A stretch of DNA of 64,000 nt, from the NCBI GenBank assembly GCA_008921705.1, contig VFFE01009051.1:3100343-3164342 (forward strand). The letters run 5' to 3'. The position numbers and the translations under genes are program-made. Positions within the stretch are counted from its first letter, which is position 1; every line of letters begins with the position of its first letter. This document shows positions 26,301 to 41,300 of this stretch, piece by piece. Source of the DNA: Burhinus oedicnemus (lineage: Eukaryota > Chordata > Aves > Charadriiformes > Burhinidae). Under the pieces are notes generated by a model. It did no database searches. It was given only the letters and a program-made list of their open reading frames with translations, and was not told where the DNA came from.

Positions 26301-29300
26301 TTAATGCAACATACAATGTCTTTCACGTTAGTTGACAGAAGTGACTGTGTGCAGTCTTAACAGTCAGTGCAGAGATTCATATTTAGGCGTAAAGGATATT
26401 TGCTTTGAAAATTCATTTTTAATGTACAGATTTGCCTTGTGTGTATACAATCATATCTTACTGAGAACTTGACTGGCTCTGCATGAGATAATACAGTTCT
26501 GCAAATCCACCCATTGCTTTGTGTAAGTTTATTCCTTGAGTTGCACATATTGATAGCATGGTTCACAAGCATCTTGACAGTGAGATTGTGTGCTCTAGAA
26601 AATATTTCCCATGTGGTGGCATTTGTTAAGTATCCCTGTTTCTTTCAGAGATGAATAAAGGATGGAAAGTTGAGTATTGCATATCTATAGTTGGGTATGT
26701 AGAAATGAAGTATACGAAAGTTGATAAAGTATGCTAAGAGAAAGTCTATGCATCACAATCATCATATTCTTGAATGAACCAGGAACTTGTAACAAATTAT
26801 GTGGGAGACCAAAAGAGCTTGGTGCATATGCATCTATTTATGGATTAAATTTATTTTAAAAAGGTTTCATTTTACGTGTCTCAGTCTATATAGTGAATGA
26901 GACTGATCCTATAGACCAGGTAAATATAATCAAATGCATTCATACCAGCATCAAGAATTAAATTTACAATGGCTGGGTTTTGGCTTTGGCACTTGAATTT
27001 TTATTTCGTGTAATTTTTTATTAGATTTATTTTAAAATTACTTTTTAAAATAGGAATGTGGAGAAAAACAGGGTCAAATTGAACGAGCCATTAGAGAAAA
27101 GAGAGCAGTAGAAGAAGAACTTGAAAAGGTAAGGCAATTGCATGCATTTTTACATGATGTTTAAGTTCTCTTTTCAGAAGTAAAAGATATATTGATTTTT
27201 CCCATTTCTCATGGATTTTTTGTTCCCTTAATTTTCTTATTTTATTGTTTGAGTTTTTATTGTTTAATCCAGAGGGCATTTTAAAGCTGTAATACTAAAC
27301 TGAAAAAGAAGGTTCTTTGAAAAGTGTAGAAAGTAAAAGGAGAGATGTTTGACATAATCTGAAAGAATGTTGGTACATATTTCTGTTACACTTAAGCTCA
27401 ATAGACAGAAAACTAAATGAATGCCAAATCTTTGAAAACTTTTTTCCTAAGTAGCAGCAACAATGATAGAAATTCAGTTTTGTTTTAAATCACTGGAAAA
27501 TAGGACACAATGCGGAGTATCCTCCTTGTGAGTAGTACGCTGCCAGTCACCAGTGTGAGGTAAAGATTATCTTACGTTTAAGGTTTATTCTTCAGGTTTA
27601 CAGGGAAGACAGAGGACATGAATCTGACAATAGAAAACTAGAGCAACTGCATCAGAAATATTTACTTGCAGAAACTACTAAAGGTGACCTTCAGCTAAGT
27701 CTGCAGACAACACAAAATAAACTGAAACAGCTGGAAATGAAGTAAGTAGTGGATGTTACAGAAATTGGAGTGGAAAACAATGGAAATTTTTTCTGACTAA
27801 TTAAATTGTTGATTATGTGTTAGCTTTTTGTCACATCTTTTTAACCAGTAGCAGAAATAGTATCAAGATACCATAATTTTGAAGCAAGGGCAATTATGAA
27901 TCACTATAAAAGAATTGAAGGGGATAACGCGCTATAGAATGGAAGATTTTCTATACAAGATGAGAACTGCAAGCAGTTGTTTGACAAAAAAATGAAAATA
28001 GGAGTATATTATTTGGAATCTAACTGCATTTTTAAATACTGTTTGTAGGAAAAGTTACTCTTTGAAATGTTCAGGCAGAATTTATTACTTTATAAATTCA
28101 TCTACAGTGTGGTATTCCTAATGCGTGCAGAACAGTGTTTACATAGCATACTGAATTTCAGGTCTGTGTTCAGAGCTAATAGACATTATCGCAGTTCCAA
28201 TAATACAGTGGTAAAAAGTACCATCTGGTACGTGTTTTTAGACCAGATTGTCATTTTCAACATGAAAAGTTGAAATTCATTTTCTAGGATTCTCTAGAAG
28301 CTTCAGTCATTTCTGCCCTCTGATGATCATAAATCCTGTCACTTCACCAGAGCAATTCTCAGTTGAGAATCTGGAAATGTTATAAAAATTCACGTTGTCA
28401 TTTTACTGAGATTGCTACAATATTAGATTGGGTTTATGAATTCTGTCATCTTGATAAAGTTCTTTGCTGACTTGTGCATAGTTCTAGCTGTCAAGCCCAT
28501 TAAACGTGCTGAGCTGATAGAAACTTTCAGGAAGAAACAGGGGAATAGCTGTATTGGGTCAGACCAAAGATCTGTCCCAATGTATATTTTTTTTGTCTAG
28601 TACGGTAGTTATTCAAGTCCTGAGTTCCAACATGACTTTTCTTCTCTTTCAGCTCTGAGGAAGAGAAATCTCGTTGCCAGGAAGCTATCTCTAAATTGCA
28701 AAGCATTCTGGATTCAGAAAGAGAAAAGAGTGCCTTTGTCAGTGAGCAAAGGCTGAAACTTCAGCAAGAGAATGAACAATTGCAAAAAGAAATGGAGGGC
28801 TTGAGAAAACTGGCCATAGAAGCTCAACAAAAAGCTAAAATAAAGGTATGTTTATGTTATTTTTATTTTAACGTCAGACTGATATTTGCTTAATAAGGCA
28901 GCAGTTCTAAGAAAAATCCTTGAAAGTTTAAATTAAGGGTGAAAGTTTCAATGGTGCTTCTGGGTTTCTGCTTAAAAGTAATTTTGTTGTAGCGTTGTGT
29001 GTCCACAGAATCTACTGCGTAACTTAATCCCTGCTGATAAAATTGTATTTTAATATGTATTAAATTCTGCTTGATAAGAAGATCCCAAATATTCTTTGCT
29101 TTTTATAAATTAATAGATGAAATAATAACATGGTTTCCTTCAAGTGATTTCACTTACTCCCATTTCAGATCTTAATTTATCTACTGTCTGTAAAGTGTTT
29201 GGAATCTCTGTATGGCTTTCAGTCCAGACTGTTGCTCTACTTGTGTGTCCACCGTGTTGTCAGAACAGCGTATAACTAATAAATAATTTAATACGGTGGT

Positions 29301-32300
29301 TGTCAAACAATGGTTCTGTATTTTCCGGACAGAGATCATTTTTCTACATGAATAGCTGCAAACAGGATAATTAGCTGAAAGATGGATGTCCCTTTTGAAC
29401 ATGTTCCATTAAATGCAGGTGGGATAATGAATTAATAGTAACCTCAGCAGATTCATGGTACCTTTGCCTTCTGGAGGGAGTAACAGCTTTTATCTTTGAT
29501 GTGCTTTCTAAACATATAAAACTGGTACTTTCCCCTCTGCTCTTAACTCCAGGAATGTAAAAATTTTGAAAAGGGATCTAAGTATACACAGCAATGAAGA
29601 AGACTTCAGTAAGCAGTTTTACAAGTTAGGAATGGGGGCCATCTCAGATCTGGTTTCCACTTTGCACCACAAGATAAAGGAAGCAGTCAAATTAAACAGG
29701 AAATCTTGTTCCAGCTCCAGAACCCTTTGGTCAAACGTAGTTTAGAAACAAAGAATCAGTGTCTTGTAACAGATAGGTAGCGGTTACAAAGCATATACCA
29801 GATCTTTGTCTGTCTCACTTTTAATCAGACAGGCTTCCATTATAGTCACAGATTTGTTGCTTGCTTTCATTTTCCTCTCATGTACAAAGGATTTTAGATG
29901 CAGTTAAGAAACTCCTAACACATTTTAGCTAGATGAAAAAGAACGGATGTGTTTCTGTGGAGAAAACGCAAGGGAGAAGGATAAAGATTATTTACAAAAA
30001 TAAGCATACACAGCTCATTATCCTTTATTGTCAGTTGTACTATTTGCTTAAATTGGCTTTGGGAACATGTATCTATTTGAGCATATAATTACAAGTATAA
30101 TAATCGTATGTTACATGCTTTCAACAAATGTTTATAAATTTAACTTGTGTTGTAAAAAAAAAAAGTTACTTGATTGTACCCGATTTGTATTTCTACTAGA
30201 TAAGTACAATGGAGCACGAGCATGCTGTGAAAGAACATGGATATGAAGCTCGACTTCAGGAAATGGAAGACACCAGTCAAAAGTCTACTGCTGAACTTAG
30301 ACGTCTGTTAGTAGCTCAGCAAAAAGCAACAAATCGGTGGAAAGAAGAAACAAAAAGTCTTACTGAAACTGCAGAAGCCAGGATCAGTAAGCTCAAGTAA
30401 GTGCCATTTTGTTGTGTAACAGCGTTAGTTACACTGTTTGGTGTATAGCAGTAGACCTGTGGTGAAAACCATGAAGAGCAAGCCATCCAGACTAGGTGAT
30501 GCGTTTCCAGCAAAACAAGAAAGAATGTTCTAATGAGAACTTTTAATGCTCTTTGTGAAGTTAGCAGCCAGGCACCGAAGTAAAAATTTTGCATCTTGTT
30601 GACGTGTGTGGATTTTGTAATGACAAAAAGTAAGGGGAATATGTTATTTTTAATTTTCTCTTTCAAGGTATAGCACACTCAATTTGGAGAATTTTAGCTT
30701 TGGATTATGAAAACCTCTATATTTATAGCTATTCAGAACAGCCACCATAAAATCAGTTGTGGAGTGAGTCTCCAGACTTCTAAAATAAGCTGGAAAAAAA
30801 CAATTGGGATACACTTCTAATGTTCTCTTCTGAGCAGCTGCTGTCATAAATGAGGATACAAATGAGTTTTGTGATTGCCCTAAGCAAAAAGAAGATATAA
30901 ACTTTACTTTTCTCTTAATTTATACAGGTTGCCAGGTAGCTACCTGATACTTGTATTCCCAGCACAGAATATAAGAATGTTTTCAGTTTTGAAAGGGCAT
31001 GATAAACAAGGGTATCTCATGCGACAGACACAGGTACCGATTACATGTCATTCCTTGATGCTGGGGAATACAAGCAGGTCTGGTGCCTGTGAGCCTACAG
31101 ACAGGCAGACATCAGCTGGTTTAGAGAGGACAGTGGCGTCACTGGAAATGAGTGAGTAGAGAAGGAAGTGTCCCAATGAGAAATTAGCCATTTGCAAGTT
31201 ATGTCTGAAAAAAAACTCTACAAACTTATCTTTGTTTTAAATGCATACTGGTATAGATAGTGTTTGCTTCCACTTGGATGTTAATATCCATCAAAAAGTG
31301 TTAAGAATCCACACTGATCAGTTTGTGAAATAAGCAGATAGAGCATCTACGTTCATCTTGGTTTTCCTTTTCAGTGTGTGGACACATTGCACAGTGTTAA
31401 AATGTAATGAATTCATCTGTGCACAGTGGCAGTGTCTTTCCTTTTCTGGTATTGCCTTCCTCCACCTCAGCTTCCTCACGTCTTGTGTTTAGCTGGCAAG
31501 TAATAGGCAAACTGTGGCTATTTGCGAGCTGACACTTACTCTGGTTAACCAGCTAGCTGGTACTTGGAGGAGGCCAAGTTTTAAATGGGCTTTCCCTCAA
31601 CAGAGGCAAAGATATATGTTTGCCTTATGCTTTAGTTGACTTCTAAGCTCAGGAAACTGTCAGATCAAGTAGACTGTAAATTAGAGATTAAATTAGCCTG
31701 ATATTTTTATAGAGCTTTTTAGAAAATTGCAGGCTTCTGAAACAAAGTTCTCTGTGAAACAGCTGCTTTCCTCCTTAAAGCTTTAATGTTAAGTATTAGA
31801 ATGTCGTTATAGTGGACCAAAAGCTTTAGACCTTACTTATCTGCAGCAAAATGCTGACATAGAAAATATAACAGACATGGCAGGAAGTCTGCTTTGTGAA
31901 TCTGCATGAAAAATAGGTAGTAAATTTTGAAAATGTCCCTGTTTATGTAAGAGACTGCCTATGTGGCATCATCCGGAAAACTCCTGCAATAATTTAACAT
32001 CCTGTATCAGAGAATACTGGTGATGAGCAGAACAGAAAATAATATGCATCTCATTAAAAATTGTAAGTGTACACTAAGTCCACATGATTCTCTGTGACTT
32101 CAGTAGACATTTTGGTGCAAGTCTAAAAGTGAAGTCAGTTACTTTTTAAGATGATTCCATAGGTGATGCTTTTACATCCTGTATAAGCTAGAAGCAGAAG
32201 TTTTTATCAGATGTTTGCTCTACCTAACAAGGAAGCTGGCAATAGAAACAAGTTTGTTCTCTGCGAGCAGGTTGTAATTTAAACTGGCATAAGGAATTTC

Positions 32301-35300
32301 ATAATTAAATCTGTGCAGTGATGCTCTGATATTACGGTGACAAGTGGCTATAGCAGAACCTGTAAGTATTATTTAGAAGATTTAAAGCCACCTTATTTTT
32401 CACATTACGTGCATTACCAGATACCTGGCTATACAGTACAGAATGCAGTTGGTATGAAAATGAGCTCCTGAGTTACACAGTAGTAGCTATATTATAAATG
32501 AATAATTATCATATTTATTTTAATCGTAGCACAACAACATTTTGAGTAATTATTTTGAGTTCAAGTAGAGAATAGCAAATCAATTCTTACTTTCTTGTGA
32601 ACTAAAATAAAGTTGCTGATTATTTAAAAAGCAAAATAATTTTGCAGCAAATCATTTATTACAGAAATATCAGCAAGACCACTAAATAATAGACTGATAG
32701 TGAGTAAGCAGGATCTATTGAATTAAAGGCTCTGTTTGAAGGTCCTCTTGAGGCTAACGCAGGAAATAGTATCACCAAGCATTGCAGCAGGGTCCAAGTG
32801 AAAGGCTGATGTTCACCCAGCTTTCCTATATACATACATTTTTAAGTTTATGTGGTTTTGAGAGGGTTAGTTAAGCTGTGAGCTGGTAAGGAAAACTTAA
32901 TGTCTTGTTTAGAAACTCCATCTTGACTGGGCAGCAAGGCTATGAACTTAGATAAAGCTACCAACGTACCCTTTTTGGATTTAAATAGAGAGCTCACCAA
33001 GTTTAGCAGCGTATCGTGGTTATTTAGTATATTTTGAGGAGACAGTCTGAGACGTACCTTGGCACTTCATGAAGTTACTGTTTGACGTATCAGATTCATA
33101 TAAATATATGAGCAAATACAGAGATTGTGTTGGTGACATGTAGCAGAATTTCAGTTTTTAATAAAAGTTATTACTCTTACAGCATAGTAATGTGCTTTAT
33201 AAGTGACTGTTTTTCAGGAAGTTATAAACTTCCGAACAAAGTCATATCCATGTATACTAGGGAGGTATTTTACATAAAAGCATTTTATATTGCATTTCAC
33301 CAGAAGTTTGCAGTTGGTGCAGCTCTCGTAAGCATTGAGTCAGTGTCCCATTTGTTAGTGTAGGTGTTTCCCATTCCTTTGCCTTAAATTCATGATCTGT
33401 TGCTTTTTTTCAGTTCTCTCCTCATTACTTTCATTTTCCATGTGAAGGTGTCTGAAACATTTTGGCTTCTTTACTAACTTCCCGGCAGCAACTGCTAACT
33501 TTTCCATATTGCGTGCTGCTCATTTGTCATCTTTTAACTCTGCAGTGTTTTGTGTGTGAGGTGTAATACATATGCATAGAGGAAGCATTAAATAAATACT
33601 TTTAAGAGTTGAAGCAACATCAGCGAACGTTAGGTGATTTTTAATTTTAAAAAAATTAAGAAGGAAAAGTAAATTTTGCAACCTGCAACAGTAGAGCAGA
33701 GGGATTTTTTTTATTATTATTATTTTTTAAATATGAGAATCTAGTAGATCAGGTAAAAATGTTGATAAATAAATTTATACTTTCAGGCTTCAGCGAAAAT
33801 TATTCTGTGCTCTCTTGGACATTTGGGTCTCAGTTCAAGTTAAACACGTAATTGTTGCTATAAAACTGAACTTGCAATTAAAAAACAGTGCTGAAAACAG
33901 TAGGCAATGCATTGAATACTTGTAGACTAAATTCCACCATTTTCTTCATAAAAATACGTTACAGTTTTCATTTATGAGAAGAGTTTTCTTCCCTCTAAGC
34001 AGCTTAAGATGCTGTACACTTTTAGAAGGATTTACTGGTAATAGACCTCACCTTCACCTTGCAAGAGGGAAAGGAACCAGTTTTGCTTCAATATACTTGT
34101 GCCAAAAGTCAACCTTGAAGGTAACTAAGAAGGTCAGTGCTTCTTGCAACATAGGTCATCGTTCCAAATAAAAACAGTGCTCTTGGCAGCATGACTAACA
34201 ACTCATGACTAGTGTTTATTCTCTTTATGCCTGCAATACGTCTAGTCTGGCAGACTATGAAACGAAGCTGTTCTGACTTTTGATTGCATCCATTTTAGAG
34301 GTACTTTGAGTTCTAATGACATTTACTGAAGTGAACTTAGACAGCAAATATTTACAATTATTAAAGAGTTATGCAAATGAATGATTACTGTTAAAGGTTG
34401 TAAAAAAAAAGTGGCATAGCACTCATATTTATTTAAAGATGAGTTGTCCCAAGGCTTTTCTATTGAATTTAGGTTGTTTCTTTCTCTAAGAATATGTAAG
34501 TATGTAAAAAATTAATTTAATCTGTATCTGTTTATATGTGTTTATAAATGCATACAAAAATGATCAGCCTCAGATTAATTTTGGGAGAATTTTATGTTTT
34601 AAGTTAAGGTGAATGTAATGCTTCTTAAAGACCTGTTCTGGGTTTGGCTGAAATTGAGTTAATTTTCTTTATAGCAGCCTGTATGGTGCCGTGTTTTAGA
34701 TTTATGACCAAAATAGCGTTGATAACACAGCAGTGTTTTAGCTGTTGCTGAACAGTGCTAATACAGCATCGAGGCTTCTCTGTTTCTCCCTCCACCACCC
34801 CAGCGAGGAGGCTGGTGGTGGGCAGGAAGTTGGGAGGGGACGCAGCCAGGACAGCTGACCCCAGCTGAGCGAGTGGATCTCCCATACCATATAATGTCAC
34901 GTTCACCAATAAAACTGGGTGGAAGTTCTTCCAGAATAGCTGTTGTTTGGGTACTGACTGGGCATTGGTCTGCTGGTGATGAATGATTGGTTTTGCATCT
35001 TTATCTTCCCCCCCCCCCTTCACTTATTAAACTGTCTTTCTCTTGAACCATGAGGTTTTTTCACACCTGTACCCTTCCGGTCCTCTCCCCGTTTTCCTCT
35101 GAGGGGGAGTGACAGAGCCGTTGGGTGGGGGCTTACCTGCCAGCTGGGTCAATCCACCTCAAGACCAAAGGACAGATGTGGCTTTTGAGACGGAAATGCG
35201 TATTAACACTTAATTATGGTTGAATTGGTTTGGTTACTTGCTGTGTTTCAATAGGCTTGCAATTTGACAGTTGCATCTCGGCTAGGGTCTGAGATTGAAC

Positions 35301-38300
35301 CACCAGTTCAGTTCTGATCAGGAATAATCAGTAGAATGAAGTGAGCTTCTGAGAGGCAAAAAGTCATCTTGCACATTCTTTATAGGGGTTAAATGGAAAA
35401 GGAGAGAAGTATAGAAATTCTATGCAACTAGCAAACTTATTTCTAAAGGTAATTTTTTTCATAACACTTTTAGAGCTTTTAAGTCTTGGTGAATAATTTA
35501 ACGATTATGTGTTCATCAATTTAGTAACTTACACTTACTTGAGTTTCTATTTTTTTTTCTCCCTCTGTATATGAAACATTGTTTAAGTAATCTAAATAAC
35601 CAAATCGGAATTAGGTTTAGTGTTTAAAAAGTTATTTTGTTCTTCAGTGTCGCTTCTCCACTAATTTGTGTGGAATTTGATAAGAAACAGAAGCAATCCA
35701 TGTTGTTGTTGCTGATCTACAGGGTGTAGAACTTGCAGTTGTGAAGTCGTAAGCTCTAAGACCACTGCCAGTTTGAATGTCCCAAAACTGCAAGGGACTT
35801 AGGAGATCTGCCTTTGACAGCTGTGGTAAAATAATAATATCAAGTGCTTCCAGCTTCTTTTACATTTCTTGTCTTCATTTGAAAGAATTAACTTTTGAAA
35901 GAAATGAAGAGTATATACACATATTTTTAAAGGCTCTTGCTTTCACTGGAGTACTATAACCTAGAAAAATGGTTCCTATGGCCATATTATGGGGCAAGGG
36001 GCTGGCTAGGACTGTTCTTACTACCTTACAGCATTGTCTATAAGCTATATAGTCCTTCAGACTTAAACTGAGAAGAGTAAATGACAGCTGAGATAGAAAG
36101 TGAAATCAGCAATACCAAAGGAATATTTAGGAAATTTGTAAACTGGAAGGAAACAAACTTCAGTAGTAACAGAATACAGGATAGATTGAGAAGAGGTGAG
36201 AGAGAAAGCTCTGACAACAGAATTTAAGCAAAACCAGGGCAATCAGATCTACCAGCATTTACTAAAAGAAAATAAAGTGAAAGACTGTATGCAAGTTTAA
36301 AAAATAAGGGCAGATTATTCATTCATTCTGTAAAGTCTGCCTTGAGTGGCCTGTACTTACGTTAACTAGGTTAAACAAATAAATAAAAAAGAGATTGTAA
36401 TAGATGGTTAATCTCTTCTAATTGGCATATCAGCATTTTTCATAGATTTTTATGTTCTGACCCTGAGAATGAGGAAAAGAATTGGGGTAAATTGAGAAAG
36501 AATTTGGCAGATAACCAGTGGTTATACATAAACCCTTACCAGACTCCTCACCAGTGGCCAACACCAAGAGCACATTTTTGTTGAACGTGATTCTGCTTGG
36601 ACCAGGGATCAAAACAAGATTCACACTGATAAGCGAAACATCATATTCAATCAAATGACTGCATTATCCAAGAATGCCCTTCAGCAGAGTAGATCATGAA
36701 AACTGCAGATGGGAGAAAGGTAGATCTTGTAACTTGAAAACTTTCCAGGAAATTGACAGTTCTCTCAATTTTGGTATGGGTATTACTTTGGCCTGTTAGA
36801 CATGGGGACGATTGCTCAGTTACCGTATAGTTTAGCCTGAGCAGGGGTATACACAAGTCTGTTCTCTTTTTAGAAATATAAACTGAATCTACAAAACAAA
36901 CAGTACATGACACAATTTATAAACGTTGGCTTAAATGAATAAAGAGGTAAGTACTTTAGAAGTTACTTCCATGTAACAATGCACTTGAGGAGCTTCAAAA
37001 ATCTTAGCTCTTTAACTAATAAAAAAGTAATAAAATTTCGTACTAATACATACTATGAACAAATTGATAAATTAATACTCTTAACCATCTGCCACTATTG
37101 TCTAGTAGTAAGATAAAACTTTTGGAGGAAAAAAATAAAAAATATTTGTTGTAGCATAAACCCATTATATGTGAACGACTGTACTGAATGGCTTCATTTT
37201 TTTAATAGTCACTTGAATTATAATTGTCAGTGCTTACAAAAAGGGAATCCTTGCCATATTGTTTTTAAATTGAAATACTTTGCTTAGCTTAAGTCATCTG
37301 ATTGCAGCTATTTTGAGTGTCTTTGTTCCAGTTTCTGCTTCTGAAACATTTCTGTGTCATAGTTAGAGTTCCTAACTCATCAGTAGCCATGTGTGGTTTT
37401 TGGAGCTCTCAGTTGTATCTTTTCTAATAAAGAAAAGAATCTGCCTCTGATTCCATTTTTGGTGCCTGTGTATGAAGTGTTGGCCAGGACTGCCTTCTCC
37501 TTCTCCCTGCATCCTGTACCGTACAGTGAGTGAATTGCACAGCATCTTGAGATGAAGAAGTTTCCTCCATTTCTAAAACATTATTCTTGGCTGCACTTCT
37601 GTAATGTTTGGCAGCCATAGCTGCTTATTTTAAGATGTTCATTAAAGAAAAAAATTAACAGGATGAGAGACAGCTGCAGGTACTGGCAGTATACAAAATT
37701 CATAATTACTAAGAGTAACTGAAGCATATTATAGTATAATTCAACTGAAAAAACAGCTGGCACATGCTATATTTGTCATATGAGAGCTTTGCAGAACGTA
37801 CTTGCTACAGCTGGCGGATTTATCACCCGTCTGCCAAAATGCTAAAAGCTCACCTTTTGTTTCCTACTCGCTTAACAAAGACAATATGGAGTAGGGACTG
37901 ATTTGATTATTCAGCAGTTGGGGTTACTGCTCAGTTTTAATATTAAAATCTCATAATGTGTGTTTGGGGGAGGGTTAACAATCAGGATGAATCAACTGTC
38001 TAGCTCAATAGCCATCATGTTTCCTTATGCTTACAAGGTTAAACTGTTTTCTTTAAATACGTGTTCTGTGTGATCTAATTACAGAAATAATTTCTTGATA
38101 TACAGCTGTATATGAGCATGTAAACTCTGTTTACGCCCTGTGCCGCTAAGAATGCTAATTACACACCTCAGCACAAGTATAGAAGACAGATTGTTTTCAG
38201 TAACTAAGAATTTTTAATTTAGAAAATTAATCTGTTTGGATAGTCTTCTAAGATGACGTAACAATAAAGATGGCTTGTCAGAGTTTAAGAATTTCCTTAT

Positions 38301-41300
38301 TTTCAAAGCCTTTTTTACTAGCATAGTTAAACTTGAATATAAGCAGTCTATGCATTGTAAGGAGTAGTGTTTGAATAGTTTTCTAGGGAGTTTAGTTTTA
38401 AAAGGTATGTATGAAAATACACAATGGGAATTGTACAAAATTTCTGTTTTGCTAATAAAGCAGTTTATAAAAGCTGAACTTTCAAAAAACAGCTGTTCAG
38501 TAGGGCTCCTGTATTGAAAATGCTTCATCTTGATGCTTGATCCTGATTACAGAGGACAAATTGCAATAATTGTGTTAAGTATTAACATACTGTCTTGATC
38601 CAGCAATTTTAATCCATCTTTAATTCTTATTTTATATAAAATTGTTCACATGTGATAACAAAGGTATAAACTATATATAACTTTAACTGTTTAACATCGT
38701 TTCTTTATAGCAGCTAGTCAAAAGGTGTTGAACTGTTTTTATGACGTCTACCTGGGATTGGTTAAAGGGGTTGGTTGAGTACAAGGGAGTGGAAACTACC
38801 AGACTTATGTTAACAAATATGTCACAACTTTGTATTTAAAGTGCCATATAGCAGTTTTCAGTCAAACTTTATGAAATACTAAGTTTCAAAGTTTTTAAGA
38901 ATAAATTATTGTGGAGAACTAAATGCCATCATTAAAATAGCAGAGGCTTTTTAAGATGAAGATCTGAGGTTAAAGCATCTCCTACCTTACCTCCATTCCC
39001 CCCCGAAAGAATAAAGGCTTTAGCTTCCATTACAGTGCATGGAGTTTCACTAATAGGCAGAGCACCTAAAGTTCAGTATCAGATTTCTGAGCGTTGTCCA
39101 TGTGCTACATATTCATGAAGGTGATTGCATTTCAACATATTTTCAACTTGGGAAAGGAAGGTAAAGTGAGAATAGATTTGAAAATTCTTCATAAATATGT
39201 TTGAACCTCAACGTAGAAGGGGAAACTGGTGGCAGGAATCTTGATCACACCATTTTTTGTGATGGCTGTTGCTACTGGAGTAGAGACTGGTCAAAGGACA
39301 GAGCAGCCTGTTTAGTTTTGCTCCTTTCTCTGGCTAAAATTACCAAAGTTCAGAGATTTTTTCATCTTTGGTCATCCCTCTTCTTCAGTGGTTTGTGATG
39401 ACAAGAGGGCAAGAACTGTTTCCTTTGAGCACAAACTCAAAGATGTCTACCATAATGCAGATATTTTTTGTCTTCAATACTATACAAATTCAGGGTCACT
39501 AAAACTTACTCAGTATAAAAGTAAAAAGACCACTTTGAAGAAGGTGGCATTTTCATTTTCCTCCTGAAGTGATACATTGTTGTCTGTCTCACAAGTGCAG
39601 AATGATGTGGTTTTAGGTTCAAAGTACCTTCAAAAATGTCCACATTGCAGTCTGCTTATGGGACGCTAATTAGAATGTTAATCTAAAAAATTGAATGCAC
39701 TGTGCAAATGCAGCTTATATTTACAGTATATTTGATAACGTGCCTGCAAAATAAGATTCAATAAACAGGAAAAAAAAAAAAGCCGTGAAATGTAAAATGC
39801 TCTTGACAAAGTCCTGTTGATTCAAACAAATACATCTAATTCCTCTGCCATTATAGTTTTAAATACATGTCTTAAAGAAGTGCTAGCTGTGTAATGCTTT
39901 TGAAATCAATGTTGTAAGAGTGACGCTATAATTAAAAATACACCATAAGCTCCTACAATGCAAGACGGTACTTATGAAATTATATTCCGATAACTGGTAC
40001 AGTACTGTGTGTTAATCAGCATCTTTTCTTCCAATTAATAGAAGTGAGCTGAGTCAACAAAAACTTCGTAGCCAGGAGCTCATTTCTCAGCTGGAAGTTG
40101 CAAATGAAAAGGTAACTGAGGTAAGATAATGACTGATATGAAAACCACTTTCAGTTATAACCTGAATGCGCACACGCTGGGATCTTAACTCATCTCAGTA
40201 GGTTTCTGTTAATGTTGCTGGTTGAGAAAAAATTAAGGGTTTTATACAGGAGTAGTCATAACTTGAAAACCCCTCTGTTTCTGCTGACTGACATGTTCAA
40301 ATGGCAGGAAGACAAATTTACTCTCAAACTACAGGAAAAGGTAAAGGAGAGATCATCTTTCAAGGTTACTAATTCAGCAATTTTAGACAATTCAGGAGGT
40401 GTTTCTGAAGTCGCTGTATATGCATGCATACCTCAAAAAGGAGTAGGCACTGTGTTATGGATAATGTAGCATATGCAGAGATATCAAATTCTCAGCATAG
40501 TATGCGTACAGTAGAATTTACACTATATGTGCATATATGCATATTGATAAAAGCATTATTCATTAAACATTAAGGGCAGGGTTGTTTTGGAATGTACATT
40601 GTTCAATAATTAATGGCCACTTTAGAAAACAGCTATCCTGTCAGCCTCATAAATCTGGGATAATGTCCAATTCTGTCTAGGATAAGTCCTTCTGTGTTTT
40701 TTGTAGTGCTGTATTATTTAGAGGAGAAAAATGAGGCTGATGCGAGAACAGATTTCTGTAAAGGATGGTTAAGAAAGACTTTATACATACCCTTTGAAGA
40801 GAACAGAAGAGATCTGTAGCAAGATTATCATCTCATTTGTATTATCTAGTATCTTCTTTTTCCCTTTGAGTATAGCTGAAACGTTTACATTTTAAGATTT
40901 GTAAATTAAATTACCTGGATTAAAATGTCAGCTTTTATGCATCTTACTTCAAGACGGTGAAATGAGTAAAACTTCCTCTGCAGATTACTTTGATTGGAAA
41001 AGTCATGTGATGTCATATTTGAGCTGGAAATTCTCTATAATGTGTCAGCAGTATGTCTTCAGTCTTATTGTAAGTGGTAAACAGCTCCGCTTCTTAAGTT
41101 CCTCGTGTTTTAAGCTTTTTCACTACGGTATGTATGGATCCAGTAAAAAGAACTTTGCATTTGTAATGAGATATTTCATTTACACAGGATGAAAAATTAA
41201 TGATGGACTATCGAGAATACATCAATAGGCTTCAAAGGCGACTGAGCCAGGCAGAACAGAGGGCAGCTACAGCATCTCAAAAGGTACAAACCTAACAAAA

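Larger units (their letters stand above)
30397..40041. other. SCLT1 intron between exons q and r (9.6 kb, largest here)
   Basis: Contains the solo LTR at 34634-35161 and an ATT microsatellite near 33711-33727. No further exon or RNA gene was recognised. All listed open frames here are short and without domain character. Confidence 0.65.

Noticed and set aside
25852..26316. 154-codon ORF on the - strand
   Set aside because: It crosses SCLT1 exon m on the opposite strand and intron on both sides; composition is intron-like, with no domain and no splice logic.
34625..35023. 132-codon ORF on the - strand
   Set aside because: It falls inside the solo LTR and runs antisense to it, so it is non-coding LTR sequence.
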